This document shows positions 24,030-37,600 of a stretch of 64,000 bases of DNA, in pieces. The position numbers and the translations under genes were made by a program. The notes beneath the pieces are model-generated. The model ran no database searches. It worked only from the letters and a program-made list of their open reading frames with translations, and was not told the DNA's origin. Each line of letters opens with the position of its first letter. The stretch's first letter is position 1. The DNA is from Sebastes aleutianus (Eukaryota; Chordata; Actinopteri; Perciformes; Sebastidae). The stretch covers positions 28,802,753-28,866,752 of the forward strand of contig CAKAKS010000068.1 of the NCBI GenBank assembly GCA_916700875.1, written 5' to 3'.

Positions 24030-27000
24030 ATAGGGAATTTGCCGGGACAGACCTGCTATCACGCTGAGCGCGGAGAGGCAAGTGCTCCACGTGAAGCCGT
24101 TTCATAATGATTATTAACAAGAGAGAAATTCCCCCTGCCTGCCTGAGTGCTGTGTGCATATATGTGTGTGTATGCATTCCACATCTACCCTCCCAATCCC
24201 TCTGTCGGTCTCCCTGCCTGCCAGTCTTACTGCTGTTGATTGCATAATCACTTTAATGGAAGCAATCACATAACCACTGCAGACTATTTTGTATGTGCGC
24301 CTTCTTCTCGAAGATGTAACGCACTGGACGGGTCCTTCGCAGTGACGCACCGGGCAGGGCAGAGCGACAGTGAATACAATAGAGTGGATTACACAGGTAC
24401 ATGCTCACACATATAGGCAAGCACAGAAAGCCATTCACCCCTGCAAGAAAGACAATAGATAAGCAAACGCAGGCAGACAGTGCTGTAGGTGTGCATATGA
24501 GAGACAGAGAGAGAGGTCATTTAATCCATCCATTTCAGGGTGGAGTCTTGTTTGGCCGGAAGGGGAGAAGGGAGTGAGTGAGTAGAGGGTGGATTTGATG
24601 GAAAAAAGAAAAAGAGGGTGAGAAGAGAAGGAGGAGTGAGAGAGATTGGGTTTCTACTCCACATGGGTCTGGCTTTAATCCTCCGAGAAATAAAATAATA
24701 ATAAAAACTCTCTGATCAGGATGAGAGACAGACCGACAGACAGACCGACAGACAGACAGACAGACAGACACAGACGGAGAACAGGGGAGGGGAGGGAAAT
24801 GATGGGAGGGAGTGAATTCAACAGGAGTGAGGCTGTCATCTGTATTGCGAGAATGTAACTGCAAAGGACTTTACTGCTGGGCTGGGCACTTTCATATGTG
24901 CTGCAATGATGAATAACAAGGTGGAGAGAGACTATTGTATCAGCATCGATAGATATTATAATCAAATGTACTCGTTACCGTGTAAGATAAGATAAGATAA
25001 GATAAGATGTACTTTATTGTCCCTGAGGGGAATTTGTCTCAGACTCCAAGCCACTGCAACACACCAACATACCAAAGTCACAATGTACATACACGCATAA
25101 AATCTGATCATACATACAGTCATGCATGAACGTGCTTAAATGAGTGTGACACTGTAGTTCTTTAAAATAATGAACGGTAATAAAAGACAGTGGTTTCGTG
25201 TGCAAGACCAGGTATAATCATACCAGATAATAAATAATCAATTTACAATATATCAGTTCTCAGTAAAATAATATCATATAATACTAGACCTACTTGTTGC
25301 TGTTTAATATTTTGATGGACAAGGGAATAGACCACGAGCCCGGGTCACCGATGATTTCCGCTGCTACAGTAAGATAAAAAAAGGCGTATATACTGAACTG
25401 GGTTGTCTTGACCAAACACCGTCTAGTACCTGAAACTCACAGTGTGTTATTTCAACACAGATGGCTCCATGCTCATAACCCCTCAGTAATCTCCTTTTCC
25501 AGTGATAATATGAGATCTTGTTGGCGTCAGCTTTTTCAAAATTATGAGTTTCATTATAGCGGAAAAAAAAAAACACCTGCACATCATCAGGCCTGTGTGC
25601 TGGCGAGGGTTCGGCAGATATGTCCTGGCCTATTTTTTCCCCCTTTATTAAAAATCATCAGCGAGTCAGTGTGGTCTTTCATATCATATCGCTGAAATGA
25701 TATGATGATATTGGATTCTGTATCAGAACGTCAGAGGGAGATTGTTATTAATATACTAGTTGCAGTAGTAGTAAGTAAGTAAGTAAGTAGGCTATACAAT
25801 ACAAAATACTACGACTTTATAATCTTGCAAATTTGTGATTTTTTTTCTCGTAAATGTGTTTTTTTTCTCATAAATTTGCCACTTTAATCTCAGAGAATAT
25901 CCAAGTTTTTTTCTTGTAAATTTGACACTTTAATCTCAGAATATATCCCATTCTTTCCCATAAATTTGCCACTTCAATCTCAGAATATATCCCATTTTTT
26001 TCTACTAAATTTGCCACTTTAATCTCAGAATATCCAATCTTTTTATCGTAAATTTGCCACTTTAATCTCAGAATATCCAAGTTATTTCTCTGAATATTAC
26101 CCCCCTGCTCCAGCTCCGTAATTTTTTTTTTTTAGCTAAAATGGCCCTAATACGCCATCGTACTAAAGGGTAAGACCTTGAACCTTATGTGCAAACTGTA
26201 TGAAGACGTCCTGCTCTATATGAATGAGGAACAGAATACAGTAAAGACTTGAATGCTGCTGGATGAGCATACAGTATATAAGTGTGTTTACTCTTTTACA
26301 GTAAGAACAACACAGCCAGATGTTTACTGAGTCTAGCAGAAGGACGTATACTGTAAAGCTGCAGAGACATATGCGCCGTGCAGCCCTGGAGCCAATGCAA
26401 ACACATTTTTCGTCTCCTTGTTCTGGTCAAATAAATTGCTTTTACCTTCGCTGCTTTTATTTGGGCTCAGTGCTGCTGATTGGGCCTCACAGTCCCTGGT
26501 GGGATAAACTAGACAGGCACACATGTGGATAACCACACACACATACACACACACACACACATTCAGGCTACATTTTATCTGTGTCTGTATGCATCTCTGT
26601 TTGCCTTTGTAGTCGTGCCTGTGTGCACGTGTGTGTATGTGTGTGTGCGCGTGCTCGGAGGCCCCAGAGAGTGAATCAGCAGGTCCTGACGCATGTGAGT
26701 GAGTCGGGGCTGCCCGCTGGCCTGCCTGCATGGAGGAAAAAACTCCATCAATGATTAAACGCCTGCGGCCATGTTTCAGAAGCCGCCTGCAACCACAGAC
26801 ACGCCATCGCCGGCAAAAGGAGGGAGGGAGGGAGGACAGTGATAGAGAGGGAGAGAATAAAGAGGAGCGAGCTAATGAGCAAAAATAAAACAGATATAAG
26901 CCAGGTTGAGAAAAAATGAGCGCTTGAAGAAAGAAAGATGGCACAAGTGAGGTGGTTCTCTTTTCTTTCTCTTCTCCCTCGTTAGTTTTACCTTTCCCTT

Positions 27001-29033
27001 TCTGTCTCTAAATCTTTACCACCCTCCTCCTCTCCTCTCCTCTCCTTTTCTTTTCTTACCTCCGTATCTCCCTCCTTTACCTGACCCTCCCTCTCCTCTC
27101 CCTCCCTCCCTCCCCTCCGCTCCTCTTCCAATTACCAGGAGGAGTATGAGCAGAACCGCACACTTCACAGCTTTCAAGTGTTGGAGAGAGATCCTCCTGG
27201 GAATTATCCAGCAAGAGATGAATCCTCAAATGCTCCCCCCAACACCTACCCGTCCCCATCCTTCCTCCCTCTCTGCTTATAATTTCTCTCTCTCCCTCTG
27301 TCTCATTTTCTCTCCCTTCCTCCTCCATGCTGCTCCTTCGTTACCTTGCGTTGTTATTTCGCTCTCTGAACCGTCTCTTGCCCTGCTCTCTGTTTTCAAT
27401 TGAAGTCTCTCTTCTCACTTTTAGCAAAATAATTGTATATTCTTACATTTCTCACTTTATTTTATCTTGTTTATTATGTTATTTAAGTATTCAGGGATTT
27501 GATGAAGCAATTCTTTTTAACATTTAAAGATTTTTTACAATTTTCTACATGTCACTCCTTCAGATTATACTGTATATCCTCATAGATACATAATGAACTC
27601 TTTGTAATATTGCACAGACACAGACACATAGCTCCTATGGAGCTAACAGCTAACATTAACAGGAGGTGCCACTGATACATTATGGTGTGTTCAGGCTCTA
27701 TTCAGTAAAAATTAATATTGAGCGAAAGTATATTCAAACGTTATCATGATGTGTTCAAATGTAATCTTGTAAAATGTAGTTTTTGGTGAGAAACTTAAAT
27801 AAATCCAGTTGTTTGAAGGCGATGTTTTCACAGCAATATAAAATGGAAAATAGAGAGGGAATTATAACCTGTTTAACTTGTGTATGTTGAAGTATATGGG
27901 ATTTATTGTTTTACTTTTGTTTTTTACCGTGGTATTGAAGTGGGATCGAGAATAGCGGAATTTCACTGGTATTGGTATCGACTGCTACATTTTGGGTATT
28001 GTGACATCCCTACTAAAAGAACATTTCTTACCGTGCATATTCAAGAAAAGGAGCTACAGTTTGAGAAAGTTCAGAACCAAAAGCATTATGTAGTCATGAC
28101 CCGATGTCGGTGTCCTCATCCTGGTATTGTCCCGCAGTTTCTTCTGTCTACCTTCCAAACTCTCTACCTCCTCATCCTCCTCTTCCTCTCTCCCCTCCGT
28201 CTCCCAGACTTTGACCTGGAATCAATACCACCGTCCGACTTTGGCTGGTCGATAATCTCGTCCTCTGGCCGGCCGCAGTGGAAGCCTCATCAACTTAGTG
28301 CTTCCATCCGAAAGGAATTACCTCTGCCACCACACACAGGCAAACAAATCGGCCTACCTGTTGACTTTTCTCACTTTCTCTTCCACCTCACTTTTTTATA
28401 TTTTGTCATCTTTTTCCCCCGCTCTGTTTTCTGTCTCCCTGCCTGCTCCGTTTGCATGGCTTCTGCTTGAAAGTGATGATTGAGGTGATTTAAAGCTCTT
28501 CTTCTATTTCTTCCATTGTATTCTGTTGTGTAGGTACACATCAAGATAAACTCAGCCATTAACAAAGAAACACTAGTTGCCGTGGCTACCGTCATCACAA
28601 AAAAAAATACAAAACTTGATTTATCAAGGCTGAAGTTTAGATCGGGATTAACAAGCGACGGTTGAGTGTTTTCACTTTCAGAGTGTATCTGTTCGTCACA
28701 ATTACCGAAGGCAACAAACGCTCCGGCACTGCAGCTGTAGACGGGAGGAAAGGGTGAGGATGAGGAGGAGGTGCAAAGGTGGAGGAAGAGGAGAATGAGG
28801 AGGCGGCGGCAGGGAAGGATTTCAAGAACGAATGAGGCAAATGGGGAAAGAGGAGGAGGAGGAGGAAGATGAGGAAGCACAAAGGGGAGAGAAGGAAGGG
28901 AGGCAAAAAAAAAGTGGCTCCCGTTGTATCGGAGCAGCGGTGTGTGAAAACACACACTCTGCACTCCTGTCGCCTCGCTGCTTAATGAGGAGAGCCTCTC
29001 AGGAGCAGCGCACGCACACACAAACACATGGAG

Positions 29034-29071
<38 letters not shown>

Positions 29072-30066
29072 GTAGAGTGCACACACACACACATACAGTA
29101 GAGTGCACACACACACACACATACATACATACACTCAAAGATTTACAACCAAGCCTTTGCATAATAACTTTTGCCGTCCAGTTTCAGTCCCATCCCCCAC
29201 TTGCTCTCTTTAACGTGATGAATGAGAGTCCCTGTAACCCTCGTCCAGCCACACACACACACACACACACACACACATGCACACACACATAATTACAGTC
29301 ACAAAATTGCACATATTTAAAAAGAAACACATAAAAGCACATACATGTAGATTCACACAGACACAAAAGCCCAAAATGCTCGAGGAGACATCTTCAGGTT
29401 TTTTTTTTTTTTTTTTATGCAGACAAGGAGGCAGAGATGCAGTCAGATGGAAACCGTCAGTCACAGATGAAAAGTCACTGGCTTCCTTTCTCTCTCCATC
29501 TTCCTCCTCTCACTCTCACTCTTTCTCCCATCCTCTTCCTCTTTGCACTTTCATGCGTTCTCATTATTGCTGCTGCTCTCTCTGCCTCTGATTCGATCTC
29601 TTCTCTGCGCTTCATTGTGCTTCATCTTTTCGCTTCCCTTTCCCTTATTTGGTCTCTATCTATTTTTTTTTCTTCTTCCCTCTGCTTTACTCTCAAAAAG
29701 GAAATTGGAACTCTTTCCTGCAATCCATCTGTTGTCACACTAATGCCTGCACCAGTGCTATGCTCTGTTTTCCACTCATTTCTGCTCCTTTTCCATCCCT
29801 GCACCCTCCAAATCTACCCCACCCCTCACCCTTACACACACACACACACACAAGTACTACTTTCACTCATGTCCAGTCAGCAGGTTGCGTAACTCCCAGT
29901 GCATTGTGGGTCTGGATGCATGCATTTGTGTATGTGTGTGTGTGTATGCAATGTGAGCTTGTGTGCAGAGATGACATTGCAAAGTAAAGAGGACAGAGGC
30001 GGTTTTGGTGCATAATAAAACTTGATCTATGGCTGCTTTGTAATCACACTGACCTGCAGAAACAGA

Positions 30067-30118
<52 letters not shown>

Positions 30119-32042
30119 ACGTCAGGCTCTGCAGTCTGCAGATATGTGCACATTTAGCGAATAGACACACGTGCTAATATATCACACACACAGACACTCC
30201 GCTATAAATCATGCATTTAAAGAAATCACGCATAGATGCAAATACACACCGCCTATGCATATGCGTGCGCTGTACTTTGTGCACAGACACTTAAAAAGAG
30301 CCACTTAGCCCTCGCGGGCTCGTGTCCCCGTCGATGAAGAGTTAAAATGCAAATAATTAATCCTATTCTGTTCCAGGGAGAGAACCGGCTGGGAATGAGA
30401 CTGTGAAATCCTGTTTGAATTGTGCCCAACCTCACATGATCCGCTATACTGTGCATCAGCCCCGTACTGTCATGTGTCAAAAATGACCAGCTGGCCTAAA
30501 ACAAAGCACGAGCGTACAAAGGAGAGTTTTACATAAAGATGCATCCCATCATTTGTAGCATTTTGGCACTGAAAATGTGGAGTTTCTGTACTGTAGGTTT
30601 TTCTTTGTGTGTTCAGTCGTGGCGGCTATCACTGCCTGTGCTAACAACTAATTAGCATTTTAGTCCAAACAAACCAGAATTGTAAAAGGCATCGTTTTGT
30701 GCATCAGAGGATGGCACTGCAATCTGACAGGATATGGAAAAGTTTTCATTATCGCTGTCAAAGTTAACATGATAATAACGCGTTAACGCAAATTAGTTAT
30801 AATGCCACTGATTTCTTTAACGCATTAACACAGTCGATCTTTCGGAGGTTGTTGCGGGCTCAGTTTTAAAGCAAGAGTGAAGATAGTGGTATCATATGAA
30901 AACCTAAGGAATCCATTGGTACCAACCATGGTATGGCCATTTTCAAAGGGGTCCCTTGACCTCTGACCTCAAGATATGTGAATGAAAATGGGTTCTATGG
31001 GTACCCACGAGTCTCCCCTTTACAGACATGCCCACTTTATGATAATCACATGCCGTTTGGGGCAAGTCATAATCAAGTCAGCACATTGACAGCTGTTGTT
31101 GCCTGTTGGGCTGCAGTTTGCCATGTTATGATTTGAGCATATTTGTTATGCTAAATGCAGTACCTGTGAGGGTTTCTGGACAATATTTCTCATTGTTTTG
31201 TGTTGTTAACTGATTTCCAATAATAAATATATTCATACATTTGCATAAAGCAAGCATATTTGCCCTCTCCCATGTTGATAAGAGTATTAAATAAAGACAA
31301 ATCTCCCTTTAAGGTACATTTTGAACAGATAAAAAATGTGTGATTAACTTGCGATTAATTTGCGATTAACCACGATTAAATATTTTAATCGATTGACAGC
31401 CCTACTTTTCATGTGTTATATCAATATTGCATTATGTCAATCCACATGTATACATTATATATTATAGTAGGAATAATTTATGAATACGCCAGCTATGAAA
31501 CTGTTGCATTGTTGAGTTCTTCTCTCCTCCTCGCTGTGTTTTACAGTGACAGACAGTCAAACAGACACCAAGCAGACAGACAGACAGAGATGGATTGTGT
31601 GGGTGAGGGTGGATTTTGGGTTGGGGGTGGTGGGGGTGGTATTGGTGGTGGTGTGGGAGCTTATCCAAACATGGCCAAGACAACTGAGTAACACAAAACA
31701 ACCAGCCGGCAAGCCACAGCACCACATGTTAAGACAGAATAGCAAATGAAGCAGACTCCGATATTACCCTGCCTTCACCACTCCAACTGTCTGGGGGAAT
31801 CTATATGATGAATCATGAAGAGATTTCTTTTTTTTCTTTTTCTCGTATAACTCTCTGCTTCTCGCTCTGCTTCTGTCTTTGTCTGTTTTTTCTCTCTCCT
31901 CCTATTCTTTATGTTATTCTTAATGAACTCCTCTGTGCCCTCGCCGCTCCCTCTCTCTCTCCTATACTTCAACTTCCTCCATTCTTCATCTCTCTTTCTG
32001 TCTATTCTCTCCATACCTCTCCTCCATCCCTTTCCTACCTAC

Positions 32043-32114
<72 letters not shown>

Positions 32115-34664
32115 CAATGTACATAACAGTGTACTCTTTAGGAGGGAGCCCTGGCGGTATCTATGGCAACCGGATTGCTAGGCAACAGCCGATTCTCCCT
32201 TCCTTTCCTGCGCCGTGCAGCAGCGGCAACAATCAACCAATCAAAAGCTGAGCAGGAATGCCGGTGTACGTGAAAAGTTCAGAAGACATCCAGAAAGCAC
32301 TGCATGCTCTCTTATTTCCACATGTGCCGTCTTAACATGTAGAAATATCACATAAATTAACATAAAATCAATCTGTCCATGCGCTGGAAGACAGGGAATT
32401 TAAATTGAAAATGTGTTGTTATACAGAATAGGCCTGAAAAATACAGCTCAATTACAAGGTTTTTCCTCTGAATGTGAAGCCAGTTTTGCCTGTTGTTGCT
32501 GTGCACATGCACACACAGACAAATAATAGGCAATTTAGGCACACATATGCTCATTTACATACAATTAAACCTCTGTGCACACATCGCTGGAGCCCATTGG
32601 AAAGAAGTTTAAAAGACGACTCATTAAACACGAGTATTTTCGGCAATTTGGCAAAGCTTTGGCATTCTCCATACTTCAAAACTGATCTTCGATATTACAT
32701 TTGAGAGCAAAGATTAACCTCCTGGGACCTGAGCTTTTGTTTGGTTTGGTTTTTTAAATTCTACTTCCTATTTTGAGATTAATATGACCTGAAAAGTATA
32801 AAAACTAAACGTCGTCTTTGAACAGGAAGTAGTTTAAAAAAAAAAAAAAAAGGCTGTCTTCATATGTTTACAAGGGGTTTATTTTACGGTATATCACAAC
32901 AAAGTCCCCAGTGTGTAACTGCTGCAAAACAGCTGTGTTTGTTGTTAATTGTCACTGTTTAAGTGTAGCCTAAAGCTGTTCCAAAATTGTTCCTTTCAAT
33001 GCTTGAATATGAAAAATGCAAAAAACTAATTGCAAACAACACAACACTTCTAAAAACCTTGTGATTTGTTCGTTTTGTTAACTCGGTATGAATTTTCCTT
33101 GCTCTATAATCCAAACTAGGAACGTCCTTTTTGTCTGTAGGAACAGTCCGTCACACCTGTGTGTAACGCTAATTAAGTACGATAATTATATAATTGGCAG
33201 CGTTGTAGCTTGTTATTATTCCTAAAATGTGTTAAATTTGTATGCCATATCACACTGTTATGAGGTTTTGCACCTTTTTGTCTCGGGATCGGCGGTAGAC
33301 GGACTTGGTTTAGATGTCCGCTATCTTGTTTTTATACTAATAAGTGTATTGTGCTTTTGCTACAGCAAGATGGTGCAAAAAAGTGCCATGACCGAGGACA
33401 ATAAGTCTAAGTTATGCACAATGAATTACAAACCTTAGTACTACAAGCATGCCCAGACGCGTTGTTTGTTGCAATATGCTCCGAAACACCAGGAGTCGTA
33501 CAAACAGAATATTCTGTGGATAAGTAAGAAGTCAACGACTGGTACCGGAAAGGAAAGTAGGCTGCCTGGCAACAGTAGTAAACACTAAACACCGACGCAT
33601 TTGTGTACTGTAATTATTACTGTTGCTTACCTCCAAGTCAAAATTACTTTCTGTCTCGTTGCCATGAGACTTTTTTTTTTTTTTTTTTAGCTTTTACAAA
33701 ACGACCTCTCATATTCTTTCCCAGCCTGCAGCAGAAAGCCTCTTCTTTCTCCGGTGTTGCCTATTTCTTTCCAAGTATTTAATGACATCTGACTGTCCCT
33801 GTGATGTCTGTACAGGTGAACCTGCTCGGCCAGTCTTCCCTCGAAGGCATCCATGTTGAAACGAAAAGCGCAGCGTGCAGTCGGCGTGTAGCTACAAAAA
33901 TTCAAGGTGCACGGCAACCCACCGCGACAACTTGGGGAGCCTTCGTGTACCACATGAAAGCCGCGATTTTCTGGCGCACGCACCTTGCGCCGGCTTCACT
34001 ACGGCGACCATAAACCAGGCTTTAGGAGCAGCAAATGTAATGTCCCCATATGAGGATGCAGGGTCAAAACTCAATAATTTATCACACAAACAACATTTAC
34101 AATGCATTACTTCACTTTTTCCCTCAGAAATCACAGTCAGAATTTGGTGGTTTGGAAAGTTTCTGGTGGCAAACGGCATTCGATGCAGAGACTTAACAGC
34201 TTACAAGACTCGGTGAACTGACAAAAGATTAGTCCCAGTAGAGAAACACATCTGTATCTGCCCAGTGACACTGCTATAAATGGCAACATAATGGTTAAAG
34301 CAATAAAACACAAGAGCTGGAATCTTACCGCACTTCAAATCAAGAGAAAGACAAATAGATGTAGAGAGAAGGGAGGAAAGAAAGAAAAAAAAAGCCGAGG
34401 CAGTGGTGCACATATGGAGTGACAATAGACTCAGAGTGGGGAGTGGCCATTTTAGGTTCTCAGCGTTGTTTTATATTGATGTTGGTTGATCAAAATTCGT
34501 CCTTCACTCCTCTGTCTGCAGACAGCGGGAGGAGGAGGACAGGGAGGCCATTTTGAGACACAAGGCAAAAAAACTGGAGAGGGGGAGAAAAAAAAACACA
34601 ACAACCAACACAATGGTGAGTAGGAACAGAGGGACGCTGACCTTCAAAGGGCTCAATTACATGT

Positions 34665-34695
<31 letters not shown>

Positions 34696-37600
34696 AAAGT
34701 TGGGCATGATTGCCCATACAGTGCATTCACGCGGCTCGGTGGCACAAACACACCAAAAGAAAAATGCATGTGTGTGTTTTTGTGCATTTTTAAACACACT
34801 CAGAGCGTCCCTGCTGCTCCACGCTGTAGGACCGTCTGTCCGTCCAGATAAAGTGGCCTCTGAATCTCAGTTCTGATTTGAGAGGGGGGATTTAATGACA
34901 ACTATCCTCCCCCCTTCCTCATTCTCCCTCTCCCTTCCTCTCGGTCTTTCTCTCATTCCTCTCGTTCATTCACAGTTGCCGTTTCGTTGCAATCTATTTA
35001 TCTTGTTGCTCTCTCTTTCTCATTTACCTCTTTCTCTCTCTTTCTCTTCGTACCCACAAAACCAATTTTCAGGTGGACACTGCAGGGCCGACCTCTAAAG
35101 TAAACATCCCCCTTATTCATCCCCTCCTCCTCCTCCTCTTCCTCTCCTTCTTCGTCTCCCCCCCACCCCTCCCACCATCACATCAATGCCAAAGGAGCCC
35201 CCTCCCCACCACATATCTCCCTTCCTCCCTCCCTCTCCACCTCCAACCTTCTGTTTGGAGGAAAGGAAGTAGAAGAAGAGTAAAAAAAAAAAAAAAAAAG
35301 TACGAGGCGCAGTCATGAATTTTAATGGTGCTGCTCATTTTAAGTAAATAGTATATCAGCTGGGATCCAGATATATGAGGGTTTAGTAGTTGAATCTGGT
35401 GGTGATGATCAGGGGGAGAGTGTGTGGACGCAAAACAAAGAAATAAATTAACCCAAAAGCTGGATGATGGATTGAGCAAAAAACAGCAGAGAAGAGGAGC
35501 AGAGAGAGGAACGCAGAGGAGGGTTAAGTGAGGATGCAGAGCTACAGGAGGAGAAGTGGTGAAAGATGGACGAAGGGAAAGAGAGGGAAGGAAAATCTCA
35601 TCTCCTGGTGGAATAATCTCTCATTTATCACGCTGATGGGGAAACGGAGAGAGAGAGAGCTGGATGAGTTTCACATTGTGATAAGTTTCAGCTCACACTT
35701 TGTGTCGTGGATGCAGCGTACATGTACATGTACATACAGTACTACTATAGCGTCTAGACGGCAGAATATAGCATGAATTATGCATGCAGGGTTGCTCTCA
35801 TTCGGGGGGAGCCATGTTAATATTGTTACATATGTGGCAATATACCGACGGGTGGAGGGTGGAGGGTGGAGGGTGGTGGAGTCTGCTCCATGACACTCAG
35901 CAAATTGGGGAAAGCTATAATGGCGCACACACACACACACATTAATTCATGCACACTCACACGTATGAACACACTAGAGCCTCGCAAATGCATGTGTGAC
36001 TTGTGGACACACACATACACACCAAGCCAAAAGGCTAAGCTTCCTTTTTCATTTCAGCAGAGAAGATTGCATTTTCGGAGGCTATGTGTGCGTGTGTGTG
36101 TGTGTGTTAGTGTGTGTGTGTGTGTGTGATTACTGACTGTTTGGGAGGGAGTGATGGGGGATATTAAACGATTCAAATGCTGTCTCTCTTGCTCTCCTCC
36201 ACTGGAGAGACCTAAGACTGCAGCATGGCCACACACACACACACAAACACACAAAAATCGCACACATACTGGGCCAGTCTTATCGTCAGACAGGCCAATT
36301 TAAAAACACACACTGCCAATTAACTGTGAGGCAGCATAGTTTCAGTGTGGACATTTGTTGTAGTGCAGTATGCTCAAATAATGTGGATATGTATATGTTT
36401 TTGTGTGTTTGTGTCTGCGTTTCATTCTGAGCAAATTGCTTGTTTTAAGAGCGGAGAGGAACAAAGAAAGTGGATGAATCGCCTGCGCTTTCTTTTCAAA
36501 TGTCCACAGCGTTTTCTCTTGTGTTTTCTGAGTGTGAATAACTGTAGCTATTTTACTAACGATTACTGACCAAAACACAATCTCCCGCAGGATAAATGCA
36601 TACTATTGTCCTTAAAATAAGTTGCTCAGAAACAAAACAAAACACGCAGACAGAAGATAACGGCGAACAAAAAACACACACTGATAGAAACCCCTGGGGG
36701 CGAAAATAAATAGCCACAAGAAACAAAGACGGCGAGCAATTTGGTTAGTGTTGATGCTGCAGCTGACAGGAGGTTTGAGATCTGATTCATTACCTGTTCA
36801 TAGAAGCCTAAATATTTGCTTTTCTTCTTGTTCGCTGGCATTTATTGCTTTCTTATGGTACCCTTGATACATTAAGCAGAACCTTCGTAGCCTTACGCTA
36901 AGTGCAATCTTGGGATTCCTACCTTTATGTATACCATACACTACTATTCAATGCTTTTTACTGCACATTATAGTATTGTCCTCTGCTATTTAAATGCTTG
37001 TACAAACCTGGAGGCCTCCAGGTTTTGCACTCGGCCCCTTTACAGCTTCAGGAAGTCTGCCAAAACTCAATAACTCTTAACTTCCTGCAGTTCATCTTAT
37101 TAAATAGAAGCCAAAAGTCCCGCAGGGAACGATGTGACCAATATTCAGAGGGAGTAAATGTCCCTGAGCCAGATGTACACGAGACATTTTTCATGATGGG
37201 CATTATAACTTGTCCAACGCAGCTGTAAGTAATGACATTTATAGTGGCCACATTCCATTAAATTGTTCCATGTAGTGCCAAGACATGGGTGATATATGCT
37301 GGCTTATTGGAGCACCTACGTGGAATGGAGCCATCGTCAACTTAAAAATGTTTAACTTCTACAAAACGATGACTTTGCATATTGTGCTCCGACTTCATAA
37401 GGTGACGGCACTCTTCGTGCACCTTGTGGGGCCTTCAAACCTCATCGCCAGAGAGTGTTGATATTGGATGATTCTGCAAAACTCAGATTAAGTTCACTGA
37501 CAGTGGGGGGTCGGGGGGGGGGGGGTTTACGTCCAGTGCAAATGTTTTTCAAATCTTCCTTTCTACAATAGCTGCTTATGGCAACTATGGTGGTATTTAA

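Noticed and set aside
24253..24438. GC-richer minus-strand frame ([14 protein letters not shown])
   Set aside because: Considered as the missing cassette exon; does not match it and lacks proper flanking splice sites. Could be conserved non-coding.
26333..26944. 203-residue minus-strand frame
   Set aside because: Low-complexity, with VCVCVY repeats and no recognisable motif.
27880..28470. 196-residue plus-strand frame
   Set aside because: Pyrimidine-rich sequence in a dpf1 intron; hydrophobic by composition, no family match.
28371..29162. 263-residue minus-strand frame, the longest in the window
   Set aside because: Made of CA/GT and GA/CT simple sequence (VCVCV, SSSSS runs); no domain, no splice context, not conserved to any family I know.
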